Source of the DNA: CAXBMB01 sp052078155
Lineage (GTDB): Bacteria; Pseudomonadota; Alphaproteobacteria; Kiloniellales; DSM-21159
Direction: 5' to 3'
Assembly (NCBI GenBank): GCA_052078155.1
Contig: JBQJBP010000002.1
Span: 248,001-312,000 of the forward strand
DNA length: 64,000 bases
Each line of letters starts with the position of its first letter. The first letter of the stretch is position 1. A program made the translations under genes and the position numbers. Positions 9,925-19,437 of this stretch are shown here, piece after piece. The notes under the pieces were generated by a model that saw nothing but the letters and a program-made list of their open reading frames with translations, was not told the origin of the DNA and made no database searches.

Positions 9925-10029
9925 CAGAAACGATAGGACTGAGCTTAGAAGACAAACGGTAGGTTGATGGTTCGGCGTCACGGAACATCGATGAAGCAGA
10001 GAACGAAAAACAAAGGATAAGGTCCAGCA

Positions 10030-12327
10030 ATGGCCGGAAAAGACACAACAAGATCCACCAAACCGGTCCGGAACCTCGGTGCCGAAGCCCTGGAATTTCA
10101 TATGCAGGGCCGCCCCGGCAAGCTGGAAATTTCTCCCACCAAACCGCTGACCACCCAGCGGGACCTTTCTCTGGCCTATTCGCCTGGTGTGGCGGAGCCC
10201 TGCCTGAAAATCGCTGAAGATCCAGCCAAGGCCTATGACTACACCGCAAAGGGCAACCTGGTGGCCGTGATTTCCAACGGCACGGCCGTGCTGGGCCTCG
10301 GAAACCTGGGTGCGGTGGCCTCCAAGCCGGTGATGGAAGGCAAGGCCGTCCTCTTTAAACGCTTTGCCGATGTAGACGGCATTGATCTGGAAGTTTCCAC
10401 AGAAGACGTGGACGAGTTTGTCAATTGCGTGCGCTATCTGGGCGCTTCTTTTGGCGGCATCAATCTGGAAGATATCAAAGGTCCTGAGTGCTTCATCATC
10501 GAAGACCGGCTGAAAGAACTGATGGACATCCCGGTCTTTCACGATGACCAGCATGGCACCGCCATCATTGCTGCCGCCGGCATGATCAACGCCCTGCATC
10601 TGACCGGGCGGGACCTGGCAGACACCACAATGGTGATCAACGGCGCCGGAGCCGCCGGCATTGCCTGTGCCGAACTGGTCAAAGCCATGGGCTTCAAACC
10701 CCAGAACGTCATCATGTGTGACACCCGGGGCGTGATCTACCAGGGCCGAAAAGATGGCATGAACCAGTGGAAATCCGCCCATGCGGTGAAAACCAAGAAA
10801 CGCACCCTGGAAGAAGCTTTGGACGGCGCTGACATTTTCTTTGGCGTTTCCGCGAAAGGGGCCGTGACCCCTGAAATGGCCGCGTCCATGGCACCCAAGC
10901 CCATCATTTTTGCCATGGCCAACCCGGACCCGGAAATCACCCCGGAGGAGGTGGCGGAGATTCGCGATGATGCCATCATCGCCACCGGCCGGTCGGACTA
11001 TCCCAATCAGGTCAACAACGTCCTGGGCTTTCCCTATATCTTCCGCGGTGCGCTGGATGTTCAGGCCACCACCATCAACATGGAAATGAAGATTGCTGCG
11101 GTTCATGCCCTGGCCAATCTGGCCCGCGAAGACGTGCCCGATGAAGTGGACCGGGCCTATTCCGGCAAGCGCCTGCGCTATGGCTCGGACTACATCATCC
11201 CCGCCCCCTTTGACCCGCGCCTGATCGTCGAAGTACCCATGGCCGTGGCCAAAGCCGCCATGGACAGTGGCGTGGCCCAGAGACCCATCGAAGACCTGGC
11301 GGAATACGAAAAGAAACTCTCTGCCCGTCTGGACCCGACGGTCTCCTCCCTGCAGAACATCATCACCAAGGTGCGTGAACACGACACCCGGATGATTTTC
11401 GCCGAAGGAGAAGAAGAAAAGGTCATCCGCGCCGCCCATGCCTTTGCCAGCAGCGGCCTGGGTCAGCCCATTCTGGTGGGACGGGAAGACCAGATCCGCC
11501 AGACCTGCAGCCATTTGGGCCTGCCGGACGACTTCGCCAAGGTGGTCAATGCCGGGATCGGCAACTACCGGGAACGCTACACCGAGTTCCTCTACAACCG
11601 CCTGAAACGCAAAGGCTACCTCTACCGGGACTGCGTGCGCTCGGTAAATCAGAACCGCAATGTCTTTGCCGGCTGCATGCTGGCCTGCGGGGAAGCCGAC
11701 GCGCTGGTGACCGGCCTGACCCGCAACTTCAACGTGGCTTATGATGATCTGCGCCGCTGCCTGGATCCGAAACCGGACAATCAGGTCTTTGCGCTCAACC
11801 TGATGATTCATCGGGGCCAGTCCATCTTCATTGCCGACACCCAGATCAACGAACTGCCCTCAGCAGAGCAGCTCGCCGATATGGCCGAGCAATGCGCCAA
11901 GCAAGCCCGGGCCATGGGGCACGAGCCCCGCGTCGCCCTGCTGTCTTTCTCCAGCTTTGGCAACCCGCCGCGCGAAAAAGCCATGCGTGTGCGCGAAGCC
12001 ATTGAAGTGCTGGACTCCCGGCGGGTGGACTTTGAGTACGATGGCGAAATGCAGGCCTCCGTCGCGCTCAACTACGAATTGATGAGCGAGATTTACCCCT
12101 TCTGCCGCCTCTCAGGCCCGGCCAACATTCTGATCATGCCCGCGCTGCATTCTGCCAACATCTGCGTGGATCTGCTCAAAAAGATGAGCACCGGCACGAT
12201 GATTGGTCCGCTGCTGATCGGCCTGGAACAGTCGGCGCAGATCCTGCCCATTGCCGCAACAGTCAGCGACATCGTCAACACCGCTGCTCTGGCCGCTCAC
12301 GGCGCCATCAACGAACGGCTGCTGTAA
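10030..12327 (+). CDS. maeB: NADP-dependent malic enzyme with C-terminal phosphotransacetylase-like domain
   Basis: Converts malate to pyruvate and CO2, making NADPH. The 765-residue length is that of the MaeB hybrid class: malic N-terminal domain (about 20-160, with LSLAYSPGVAEPCL), NAD(P)-binding domain (about 165-400, beginning near FHDDQHGTA) and a C-terminal phosphotransacetylase-like domain (about 430-765), which in this class is regulatory rather than catalytic. The start has an AAGG-type site in AAAGGATAAGG. It is a single-gene unit ending in a strong terminator. Confidence 0.95.
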   Translation: MAGKDTTRSTKPVRNLGAEALEFHMQGRPGKLEISPTKPLTTQRDLSLAYSPGVAEPCLKIAEDPAKAYDYTAKGNLVAVISNGTAVLGLGNLGAVASKPVMEGKAVLFKRFADVDGIDLEVSTEDVDEFVNCVRYLGASFGGINLEDIKGPECFIIEDRLKELMDIPVFHDDQHGTAIIAAAGMINALHLTGRDLADTTMVINGAGAAGIACAELVKAMGFKPQNVIMCDTRGVIYQGRKDGMNQWKSAHAVKTKKRTLEEALDGADIFFGVSAKGAVTPEMAASMAPKPIIFAMANPDPEITPEEVAEIRDDAIIATGRSDYPNQVNNVLGFPYIFRGALDVQATTINMEMKIAAVHALANLAREDVPDEVDRAYSGKRLRYGSDYIIPAPFDPRLIVEVPMAVAKAAMDSGVAQRPIEDLAEYEKKLSARLDPTVSSLQNIITKVREHDTRMIFAEGEEEKVIRAAHAFASSGLGQPILVGREDQIRQTCSHLGLPDDFAKVVNAGIGNYRERYTEFLYNRLKRKGYLYRDCVRSVNQNRNVFAGCMLACGEADALVTGLTRNFNVAYDDLRRCLDPKPDNQVFALNLMIHRGQSIFIADTQINELPSAEQLADMAEQCAKQARAMGHEPRVALLSFSSFGNPPREKAMRVREAIEVLDSRRVDFEYDGEMQASVALNYELMSEIYPFCRLSGPANILIMPALHSANICVDLLKKMSTGTMIGPLLIGLEQSAQILPIAATVSDIVNTAALAAHGAINERLL

Positions 12328-12360
12328 AACAGCCCCGCCTCGTTCCTGCCAGAACAGGAC

Positions 12361-12397
12361 AAAAAGCGCTCTTCTGATAAAGAAGGGCGCTTTTTTT
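12361..12397 (+). terminator. Rho-independent terminator after maeB
   Basis: Stem AAAGCGCTCTTC / GAAGGGCGCTTT around a short TGATAAA loop, then seven T. Confidence 0.85.
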
Positions 12398-12429
12398 GCT
12401 GAAAGACGCCATAGTGTCATGAACTGTCG

Positions 12430-12568
12430 CTAGAGTGTGATCGACTGAAGGTGTAGCGCCTTGCGCTCCACTTCTGTCCTGAATCACCCTCTAACAGCTT
12501 GAATAGAGGCTTATTCACGTCTTATTTGAAATCACCTCGTGGTTCCAAAAAAGACGATAAGACTCTAG
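12430..12568 (+). repeat. Dispersed intergenic repeat, full copy with perfect terminal inverted repeats
   Basis: 139 bases beginning CTAGAGTGTGATCGACTG and ending GATAAGACTCTAG, so the outer 7 bases are exact inverted repeats (CTAGAGT/ACTCTAG). It contains the internal palindrome-like block GCGCCTTGCGCTCC and the CTGAATCACCCTCTAA segment shared with other copies. It fills part of the 495-base maeB-phoR gap, which otherwise holds only the maeB terminator and the phoR leader. Confidence 0.75.
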
Positions 12569-12822
12569 TAAGGCCCGCTTGCTGGCCCTGTTTCTTCAGA
12601 CAGGGCCTGACCCAGGCAGAGCAATGACAACGATCACTCATGAAACCAGTGGGTTTCCGGTGGACCAGAGAGCGTGAGACCCGGCACTGAAGCACCCTGA
12701 ATCTCCAGGACGACAAGCAGACCACCACCTTCCAGATACGAAAGATCTCTGACCAGCCTGATGCTTTCCCTGAAACCGACAGGGATGTGACAGCTGCGCA
12801 AGAAACCCGACGAGTAACCATC

Positions 12823-14265
12823 ATGAAGAAGCCCCACAGCTTGCGCGGCAAACTCTTTCTCGCTCTGCTGCTCTTTTCCTCCGTTCCCCTGATCTTCCTT
12901 CTGCTGCTGGGCATCTATGAGAAGCTGGACTGGACCTGGGTGTTCGGCGGGGCCTTTGTGATCGTTGCCTGGCTCTTTCTGTTTCTGCGCCCTCATTTTG
13001 CATTGGTGTCTGATCTCAGTGCCTATATTGCCGCCTTGCGGGAAGCCAACCGCAGCCCGGCCAGCCTTCCCCGCCCGCCGGAGCACAACTCCCCGATCCT
13101 GGCGCCGGGATTGGACAGCTCTCTTGTGGAAACGGCGGAAGAAAGAGACCGCCGCCGTCGCGAAATCGAAGCCATTATGGCGGGCAATGAGTCCATTCTG
13201 GCGAACCTGCCGGATCCCCTGATCATGCTGGACCAGCACCGCACCATCGTACGGGCCAATCCGGCGGCAGAAGCCCTCTATGGGACAAGCATCATCGGAC
13301 GGGACCTGATCAAGCTGCTGCGCAATCCCGATGTACTGAGCGCCGCTGACGCTGCCATCGCCGGGCGCGAAAGCCTGGAAGTTGAATTTGTCCTGCCCGG
13401 TGAAATCGACAGCTACTTCACCGCCAAGGTCACATCGCTGACCACACCGGCCCTGGACGGCACGGTTGCCATTCTCTCGCTGCATGACCTGACCAGCGTC
13501 AAACGGGCCGAGCAACTGCGGGCGGACTTTGTCGCCAATGCCAGCCATGAACTGCGCACCCCGCTGGCCAGTCTGCTGGGCTTTCTGGAAACCCTGCGTG
13601 GCCCGGCCAAGGACGATCCCGAGGCCCAGGAGCAGTTTCTGGCCATCATGCACGACCAGGCCAGCCGCATGTCCCGGCTGGTGGAAGACCTGCTGAGTCT
13701 GTCACGCATTGAAATGCAGGAGCACTCCCGCCCCAGTGACCAGGTGGACCTGAAGGAAATTCTTAATTCCGTGGTCACCACCCTGACCCAGAAAGCCAAA
13801 GACCGGGGCGTAACCTTTGTTACTGACACACCTTCTCACCTGCCCATCACCGGGGACCGGGATGAACTGACCCAGGTTTTCCAGAACCTGATCGACAACG
13901 CCATCAAGTATGGCGGCAGCGGATCAACGGTCACCATCCGCAGCTGTGAAAACCAGCCAAGCGACAGTCCGGCCGCCCGCCGCCTCGGGGGGCCCAGCCT
14001 GTCTGTGACCATAGAGGATCAGGGTGAGGGCATTCCGCGCAATCACCTGACCCGCCTGACCGAACGCTTTTACCGGGTGGACACGGCCCGCTCCCGGGAA
14101 ATGGGGGGCACAGGCCTGGGGCTGGCCATCGTCAAGCATATCGTGTCACGGCATAAAGGCCTGCTGACCATCGACAGCACCATGGGAAAAGGGTCCGAAT
14201 TTACCGTTCACCTGCCCTTATCCTCCCCGGACGCTGCGCCTTCGGATGAGCCACTTCTTGGTTAA
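12823..14265 (+). CDS. phoR: Phosphate regulon sensor histidine kinase PhoR
   Basis: Membrane histidine kinase that phosphorylates PhoB when phosphate is limiting. The 480-residue protein has two N-terminal membrane segments (about 8-60), a PAS-like region (about 125-230), the H-box FVANASHELRTPL with its His near 242, the N-box LIDNAIKYGG near 356, DQGEGIP (G1) and GGTGLGLAIVKHIV (G2). ATG at 12823 gives the typical short cytoplasmic lead; a GTG 12 codons upstream is also open. It is separated from pstS by a 364-base AT-rich gap containing the Pho box, and phoB is at the far end of the same cluster. Confidence 0.93.
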   Translation: MKKPHSLRGKLFLALLLFSSVPLIFLLLLGIYEKLDWTWVFGGAFVIVAWLFLFLRPHFALVSDLSAYIAALREANRSPASLPRPPEHNSPILAPGLDSSLVETAEERDRRRREIEAIMAGNESILANLPDPLIMLDQHRTIVRANPAAEALYGTSIIGRDLIKLLRNPDVLSAADAAIAGRESLEVEFVLPGEIDSYFTAKVTSLTTPALDGTVAILSLHDLTSVKRAEQLRADFVANASHELRTPLASLLGFLETLRGPAKDDPEAQEQFLAIMHDQASRMSRLVEDLLSLSRIEMQEHSRPSDQVDLKEILNSVVTTLTQKAKDRGVTFVTDTPSHLPITGDRDELTQVFQNLIDNAIKYGGSGSTVTIRSCENQPSDSPAARRLGGPSLSVTIEDQGEGIPRNHLTRLTERFYRVDTARSREMGGTGLGLAIVKHIVSRHKGLLTIDSTMGKGSEFTVHLPLSSPDAAPSDEPLLG

Positions 14266-14487
14266 GGGCTTTTGCGACATTGTTGCCATTTGCCCTGCCA
14301 GACGTCACATAAAGTGACAAATTTCAAAATGAAAGCACCTCTTTTTCATTTATACCGATTATGGAAGACTCTCAAAACAACCTTAAGCCTCTATAGCTTC
14401 ACACTCTTCATCTGAAAACATTCATAGATATCAAAATATTATCGAAATGAACCTTCGTTTGAAGCTCTGAAAAACGATCTGCGATCG

Positions 14488-14518
14488 ATGTCACGCAACT
14501 GTCATATTGATGTAGTAT
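14488..14518 (+). promoter_or_regulatory. Pho box and probable promoter of the pst-pho operon
   Basis: TGTCAC at 14489-14494 and TGTCAT at 14500-14505 are direct repeats exactly 11 bases apart, the spacing of PhoB half-sites. TAGTAT at 14513-14518 could be the -10 element. An additional inverted GTCAC/GTGAC pair (GTCACATAAAGTGAC) lies about 180 bases upstream. The rest of 14266-14629 is AT-rich leader with no gene. Confidence 0.78.
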
Positions 14519-14629
14519 TTCCATAGTCATCGGTCATTAGGTTCCAGCCTCATTCGATAGGGCAATCCGGCTCATCGAACCGAAATCCCAAGGCCTTCGC
14601 CTTGTCCTCAAAGCATCGGAGCTTTCGAA

Positions 14630-15664
14630 GTGTTTAAGCACACTCTCGCATTTGCCGCAGTGGCTGCATTGACCCTTTCCGCTGGTTCTGTCATGGCTCA
14701 GTCCCGTGACCAGATCCGCATCGTTGGTTCTTCCACCGTTTTCCCTTTTGCGACCGCTGTCGCTGAAAACTTCGGTAAGAACACCAACTTCAAAACGCCC
14801 GTGGTTGAATCCACCGGTTCTGGTGGCGGTCTGAAGCTGTTCTGCGCAGGTGTTGGTCTGGAACACCCCGACATCACCAACGCTTCCCGTCGCATCAAGA
14901 CTTCTGAATTCAAGAAGTGCGGTGAAAACGGCATCACCATCACCGAAGTCAAAGTCGGTTTCGACGGCATCGTGATGGCCAACTCCAAAGCTGCCCCCCG
15001 CTTCACCCTGACTCTGAAGCAGGTCTTCCAGGCGCTGGCCGCTGAAGTTCCCGTTGATGGCAAGATCGTGAAGAACCCTTACACGAACTGGTCTGACATC
15101 GACGCCTCCCTGCCCAACACCAAAATCGAAGTTCTGGGCCCGCCCCCGACCTCCGGTACCCGCGACGCTTTTGTTGAAATCGCCATGGAAAAAGGCGCCA
15201 AGTCTTTCGACATGCTGAAAAAGCTGCGCAAAGAAAACAAAAAAGCCTTCAAAGCCATCGCTCACAACATCCGCGAAGACGGTGCCTTTGTTGAAGCCGG
15301 CGAAAACGACAACCTGATCGTGCAGAAACTGGAAGCCAACCCCAATGCTCTGGGCATCTTCGGCTTCTCCTTCCTCGACCAGAACGGTGACAAGCTGCAC
15401 GGCTCTGTCGTCAACGGTGTCGACCCGACTTTCGAAGCCATCTCTGACGGTGACTACCCTGTGTCCCGCTCCCTGTACTTCTACGTGAAGCAGGAACATG
15501 TGGGTGTGGTTCCCGGCATCCAGGAATACGTTGCTGAATTCACCAACGAAGGTGCCTGGGGTCCGGAAGGTTACCTCGCCGATCGTGGCCTGATCCCTCT
15601 GGGTGACGCCGATCGTAAAACCATGGCAACAGAAGCACAGGGCCTGACAGCTCTGGCCATGTAA
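14630..15664 (+). CDS. pstS: Phosphate ABC transporter, periplasmic binding protein PstS
   Basis: Captures phosphate in the periplasm for PstCAB. The 344-residue precursor has a signal peptide ending SVMAQS (cut near residue 23) and PstS motifs: RIVGSSTVFPF at the N-terminus, ESTGSGGGLKLFC, and the PTSGTRDAF phosphate-binding loop. It starts with GTG, supported by GGAG nine bases upstream; no better ATG is available. Its codons look biased to preferred forms compared with pstC/pstA, as expected for an abundant protein. It is first in the operon and followed by a hairpin. Confidence 0.93.
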   Translation: MFKHTLAFAAVAALTLSAGSVMAQSRDQIRIVGSSTVFPFATAVAENFGKNTNFKTPVVESTGSGGGLKLFCAGVGLEHPDITNASRRIKTSEFKKCGENGITITEVKVGFDGIVMANSKAAPRFTLTLKQVFQALAAEVPVDGKIVKNPYTNWSDIDASLPNTKIEVLGPPPTSGTRDAFVEIAMEKGAKSFDMLKKLRKENKKAFKAIAHNIREDGAFVEAGENDNLIVQKLEANPNALGIFGFSFLDQNGDKLHGSVVNGVDPTFEAISDGDYPVSRSLYFYVKQEHVGVVPGIQEYVAEFTNEGAWGPEGYLADRGLIPLGDADRKTMATEAQGLTALAM

Positions 15665-15675
15665 GCCTGATCCAG

Positions 15676-15711
15676 AAAGGCCGGTGGTTCGCACAGAACT
15701 GCCGGCCTTTT
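15676..15711 (+). terminator. Hairpin between pstS and pstC (probable partial terminator)
   Basis: Perfect 9-base stem AAAGGCCGG / CCGGCCTTT with about 16 bases of loop and a short T-run. A partial terminator here would leave pstS mRNA in excess over the permease genes; that role is inference. Confidence 0.6.
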
Positions 15712-15799
15712 CGGCATTTATTCTATTGGTTAGTCCCTTTTCAGATAGCCCGCAGTCTCACCTTGGCCGAATTACGCCAGCTTTCCTAATGGTCGCAAA

Positions 15800-17179
15800 A
15801 TGAACCTGCTTCCTATCCTTGCTGTCATGCTGATTTTGAGCGTCCTGGGGTACCTGATTGGTACCAAGCGCGCTCTGTCGGTTGCCGGAAAAGGCCAGCA
15901 TCTCAATTCCCTGCCGTCATATCATGGCTTTTATGTCGTCATCTGGATGCTGGCACCTGCCCTGATTGTCATGGCGCTCTGGACGACCCTTGGCCCGCAA
16001 CTGGCTGATACTGCGCTGGCAGGAAAGCTGGAGCCCCTGGTCGAGGGCATGACGGTTCCGGAAGTCAATCTGCTGATGGCAGACATCCGGGCGGCCGCTA
16101 TGGGCAACATTGCCAGCCGGGAACTGACCGGCGAGCTTGAAGGTCTGGTCAACGACTATGCCAGCTGGCATCAGACCTCCCGCCTCTTCATGATTCTGGT
16201 TCTGGCTCTCCTGACCATCGGAGGGTTTTTTGTTTCCCGCCGTCAGATTTCGCCGGAACTGCGGGCCCGCAGCCTGGTGGAGCGGGTGGCCAAATGGATC
16301 ATGATCCTGGCTTCCGCCATTGCGATCCTGACCACGGTGGGCATCGTCTTTTCTCTGCTGTTTGAAACCATTCGTTTCTTCGGCAAAGTTCCCTTTCTTG
16401 ATTTCCTCTTCGGTCTGAAATGGTCACCTCAAACGGCGCTGCGCAGTGATCAGGTTGGGGCATCCGGTGCCTTTGGGATGATCCCGCTCTTTACGGGCAC
16501 CCTCCTGATCACCCTCATTGCCATGTGCGTGGCCCTGCCGGTCGGCCTGTTCTCTGCCATTTACATGTCTGAATATGCCGGCCCCAAACTGCGCGCAGTG
16601 GTCAAACCGGCGCTGGAAATTCTGGCCGGCATCCCGACAGTTGTTTACGGCTTCTTCGCCGCCCTGACCGTTGCTCCCTTCTTCCGCAACAGCGGCGAGG
16701 CACTGGGCCTGTCGGTCTCTTCTGAATCCGCGCTGGCCGCCGGTGCTGTTATGGGGATCATGATCATCCCCTTCATCTCTTCTCTGTCCGACGACGTGAT
16801 GAACTCTGTCCCGCAGACCCTGCGCGACGGTTCCTACGCCTTGGGCGCCACCAAATCAGAGACCATTCGTCAGGTCGTGATCCCGGCGGCTCTGCCGGGG
16901 ATCATCGGCTCGGTCCTGCTGGCCGTCAGCCGCGCCATCGGCGAAACCATGATTGTGGTCATGGCAGCGGGTCTCGCCGCCAATCTGACAGCCAATCCGC
17001 TCAACGCGGTAACCACCGTTACCGTTCAGATCGTCACCCTGCTGGTCGGGGATCAGGAATTCGACAGCGCCAAAACCCTGGCAGCCTTTGCCCTGGGCCT
17101 GATGCTCTTCATCATCACACTCAGCCTCAATGTCGTGGCATTGAAGGTGGTTCGCAAATACCGGGAAAAATATGACTGA
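15800..17179 (+). CDS. pstC: Phosphate ABC transporter permease PstC
   Basis: Inner-membrane permease subunit of the Pst system. The protein has 459 residues, longer than enterobacterial PstC because of an N-terminal extension of about 150-200 residues with extra membrane segments and a soluble loop, a form seen in other alphaproteobacteria. The binding-protein-dependent permease domain occupies about 230-459, with the EAA-type loop ALGATKSETIRQVVIPAALP. It overlaps pstA by 8 bases (ATGACTGA), indicating translational coupling. Confidence 0.93.
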   Translation: MNLLPILAVMLILSVLGYLIGTKRALSVAGKGQHLNSLPSYHGFYVVIWMLAPALIVMALWTTLGPQLADTALAGKLEPLVEGMTVPEVNLLMADIRAAAMGNIASRELTGELEGLVNDYASWHQTSRLFMILVLALLTIGGFFVSRRQISPELRARSLVERVAKWIMILASAIAILTTVGIVFSLLFETIRFFGKVPFLDFLFGLKWSPQTALRSDQVGASGAFGMIPLFTGTLLITLIAMCVALPVGLFSAIYMSEYAGPKLRAVVKPALEILAGIPTVVYGFFAALTVAPFFRNSGEALGLSVSSESALAAGAVMGIMIIPFISSLSDDVMNSVPQTLRDGSYALGATKSETIRQVVIPAALPGIIGSVLLAVSRAIGETMIVVMAAGLAANLTANPLNAVTTVTVQIVTLLVGDQEFDSAKTLAAFALGLMLFIITLSLNVVALKVVRKYREKYD

Positions 17180-18443
17180 CTTAGCAACAAGCGGTCCGGA
17201 TCTGTCTGCCAGCCGCATCAACAAACGCTACGCCGCAGAACGCCGTTTCCGGTTTTATGGACTGGCCGCCATCGGTGTTGCCATTGCCATGCTCTGCGTC
17301 CTGCTGGGTTCCATCACTTACAGCAGCCTGCCAGCCTTCTCGCAGAACTACATCTCTGTGGACGTCACGCTGGACCCGCAGGAGATTGACCCGGCCAATC
17401 TGCGCGCCACCAACTGGCAGGGCCTGGTCAACAAAGGGCTGTATGCCAACTTCCCCGATGTCAAAGGCCGTCGCGACAAGCGGGAACTGCGCGGACTGGT
17501 CAGCCGCAACGCCGGTTTTGTGGTCAGCAAGGCCGTCGCTGAGAATCCGGAGATGATTGGCACAACCCAGCAGTTCTGGGTGAAATCCAGCGCCGACATC
17601 GACACCTTTCTGAAAGGCTTCATCTCCCGCGATGTGCCCGAAGCGGACCGCCGGGTCAAAGACAAGGCCGTGGCCTGGGTCGACAGCCTGGAAGCCGAAG
17701 GCAAGATCGAAAGCCGCTTTAACATTGACTTCTTCACCTCCGGTGACAGCCGGGAGCCGGAAGCCGCCGGGATCTGGGGGGCCGTGGTCGGCTCACTGCT
17801 GACCCTTCTGGTGACCTTGGCCATCTCCTTTCCCATTGGTGTTCTGGCGGCGGTATATCTGGAAGAGTTCGCTCCCAAAAACCGCTGGACGGATCTGATT
17901 GAGGTCAACATCAACAATCTGGCAGCCGTGCCCTCCATTGTTTACGGCCTGCTGGGTCTGGCCATCTTCCTGAACTTCATGGGCATGCCCCGTTCCGCAC
18001 CGCTGGTCGGGGGTCTGGTGCTGGCCCTGATGACCATGCCGACCATCATCATCGCCTCGCGCGCGGCTCTGAAAGCCGTGCCGCCGTCCATCCGTGAAGC
18101 GGCGCTGGGCATGGGGGCCTCACGCCTGCAGACCATCCTGCACCATGTGTTGCCCCTGTCGATGCCGGGCATCCTGACAGGCACCATCATCGGCATGGCC
18201 CAGGCCCTGGGGGAAACCGCCCCGCTGCTGATGATTGGCATGGTGGCATTCATCGTGGACATTCCGGGCGGCGTCACCGACCCCGCGACGGTTCTGCCGG
18301 TTCAGATCTTCCTCTGGGCAGACTCTCCGGAGCGCGCCTTTGTGGCCAAGACCTCTGCGGCGATCCTCGTGCTGGTCGGCTTCCTGATCTTCATGAACCT
18401 GGTTGCCGTCATGCTGCGCAAACGCTTTGAGCGCCGCTGGTAA
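17172..18443 (+). CDS. pstA: Phosphate ABC transporter permease PstA
   Basis: Second permease subunit, pairing with PstC. The 423-residue protein has an N-terminal DUF3333-type soluble region (about 50-190) after the first membrane helix, then the permease domain (about 200-420) with the EAA loop LGMGASRLQTILHHVLPLSM. The ATG lies inside the pstC stop region. The N-terminal extension is typical of alphaproteobacterial PstA and absent from E. coli. Confidence 0.93.
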   Translation: MTDLATSGPDLSASRINKRYAAERRFRFYGLAAIGVAIAMLCVLLGSITYSSLPAFSQNYISVDVTLDPQEIDPANLRATNWQGLVNKGLYANFPDVKGRRDKRELRGLVSRNAGFVVSKAVAENPEMIGTTQQFWVKSSADIDTFLKGFISRDVPEADRRVKDKAVAWVDSLEAEGKIESRFNIDFFTSGDSREPEAAGIWGAVVGSLLTLLVTLAISFPIGVLAAVYLEEFAPKNRWTDLIEVNINNLAAVPSIVYGLLGLAIFLNFMGMPRSAPLVGGLVLALMTMPTIIIASRAALKAVPPSIREAALGMGASRLQTILHHVLPLSMPGILTGTIIGMAQALGETAPLLMIGMVAFIVDIPGGVTDPATVLPVQIFLWADSPERAFVAKTSAAILVLVGFLIFMNLVAVMLRKRFERRW

Positions 18444-18562
18444 CACAACAACACGCCAGCCGGCCGGTCTTCAGTAACAGACCGGTGGGCTGGCAGACCT
18501 GATAACGGGTGCGGCCCCTTTGAAACGCCGCCTAACTCGCGTGGAACACAAGGAAAGACATT

Positions 18563-19381
18563 ATGTCTGCCATTGAAATCACCAAAGACCTGACCGAAGA
18601 CAGCGTTGCGGCTGAAGAAACCAAAGCCGTCAAGGTCAAGGCCACAGACGTCAACGTCTACTACGGCGAAGCCCATGCTCTTAAAGGCGTGGATCTGGAT
18701 GTTCTGACCAACCAGGTAACTGCCCTGATCGGCCCGTCTGGCTGTGGCAAATCCACCTTCCTGCGCTGCATCAACCGCATGAACGATGTGATTGACGGTT
18801 GCCGGGTGACAGGCAACATCACCCTGGACGGTACGGACATCTATGCCAGACCCCTGGATGTGGTCCAGCTGCGCGCCCGGGTCGGCATGGTCTTCCAGAA
18901 ACCCAATCCCTTCCCAAAATCCATCTATGACAACGTGGCCTACGGCCCGCGCATTCATGGCATCGTCCAGTCCAAGACAGATCTGGATCAGCTGGTTGAA
19001 AGCAGCCTGCAGCGCGCCGGACTTTGGAACGAAGTGAAGGACCGCCTGGACAAACCGGGTACCGGCCTGTCCGGGGGCCAGCAGCAGCGTCTGTGCATTG
19101 CCCGCGCCATCGCCGTTCACCCGGAAGTCATCCTGATGGACGAGCCCTGCTCTGCCCTGGATCCCATCGCCACGGCCAAGATCGAAGAGCTGATTGACGA
19201 GCTGCGCCAGAACTTCACCATCGTGATCGTCACCCACTCCATGCAGCAGGCCGCCCGCGTCTCCCAGAAAACCGCCTTCTTCCATTTGGGCAATCTGGTG
19301 GAACAGGGAGATACCGAGCAGATTTTCACGACCCCCCGCGACGAACGCACACAAGGCTACATCACCGGGCGCTTCGGTTAA
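18563..19381 (+). CDS. pstB: Phosphate ABC transporter ATP-binding protein PstB
   Basis: ATPase that drives phosphate import. The 272-residue protein shows Walker A GPSGCGKST near residue 56, signature LSGGQQQRLCIARAIA, Walker B VILMDEPCSALDP, and the switch His in VTHSMQQA. A 119-base gap separates it from pstA. An AAGGAAAG site precedes the ATG. Confidence 0.96.
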   Translation: MSAIEITKDLTEDSVAAEETKAVKVKATDVNVYYGEAHALKGVDLDVLTNQVTALIGPSGCGKSTFLRCINRMNDVIDGCRVTGNITLDGTDIYARPLDVVQLRARVGMVFQKPNPFPKSIYDNVAYGPRIHGIVQSKTDLDQLVESSLQRAGLWNEVKDRLDKPGTGLSGGQQQRLCIARAIAVHPEVILMDEPCSALDPIATAKIEELIDELRQNFTIVIVTHSMQQAARVSQKTAFFHLGNLVEQGDTEQIFTTPRDERTQGYITGRFG

Positions 19382-19437
19382 CCGCCCGCCGCTTTGTACC
19401 GACCTTCCCTGCGCAATCGCCTTTTTGGGACCAGAGC

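Larger units (their letters stand above)
9215..10029. other. Long intergenic region between divergent mutS and maeB
   Basis: About 815 bases with no convincing gene. It must hold promoters for both flanking genes. Seen: one reverse-oriented copy of the dispersed repeat (9638-9766), a hairpin CAAGAC-TGGC-GTCTTG near 9560, and a perfect 7-base inverted repeat at 9903-9924. The open frames in it are short or are the reverse-strand shadow of maeB. Confidence 0.6.

Noticed and set aside
9637..11811. 724-codon open frame on the minus strand opposite maeB
   Set aside because: Antisense shadow of maeB plus intergenic DNA; no recognisable domain, and maeB itself is unambiguous.
12634..13653. 339-codon minus-strand frame across the start of phoR
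   Set aside because: Antisense of phoR and its leader, Gln/Gly-rich composition, no ribosome binding site or family match.
14537..15694. 385-codon minus-strand frame opposite pstS
   Set aside because: Antisense shadow of a strongly codon-biased gene.
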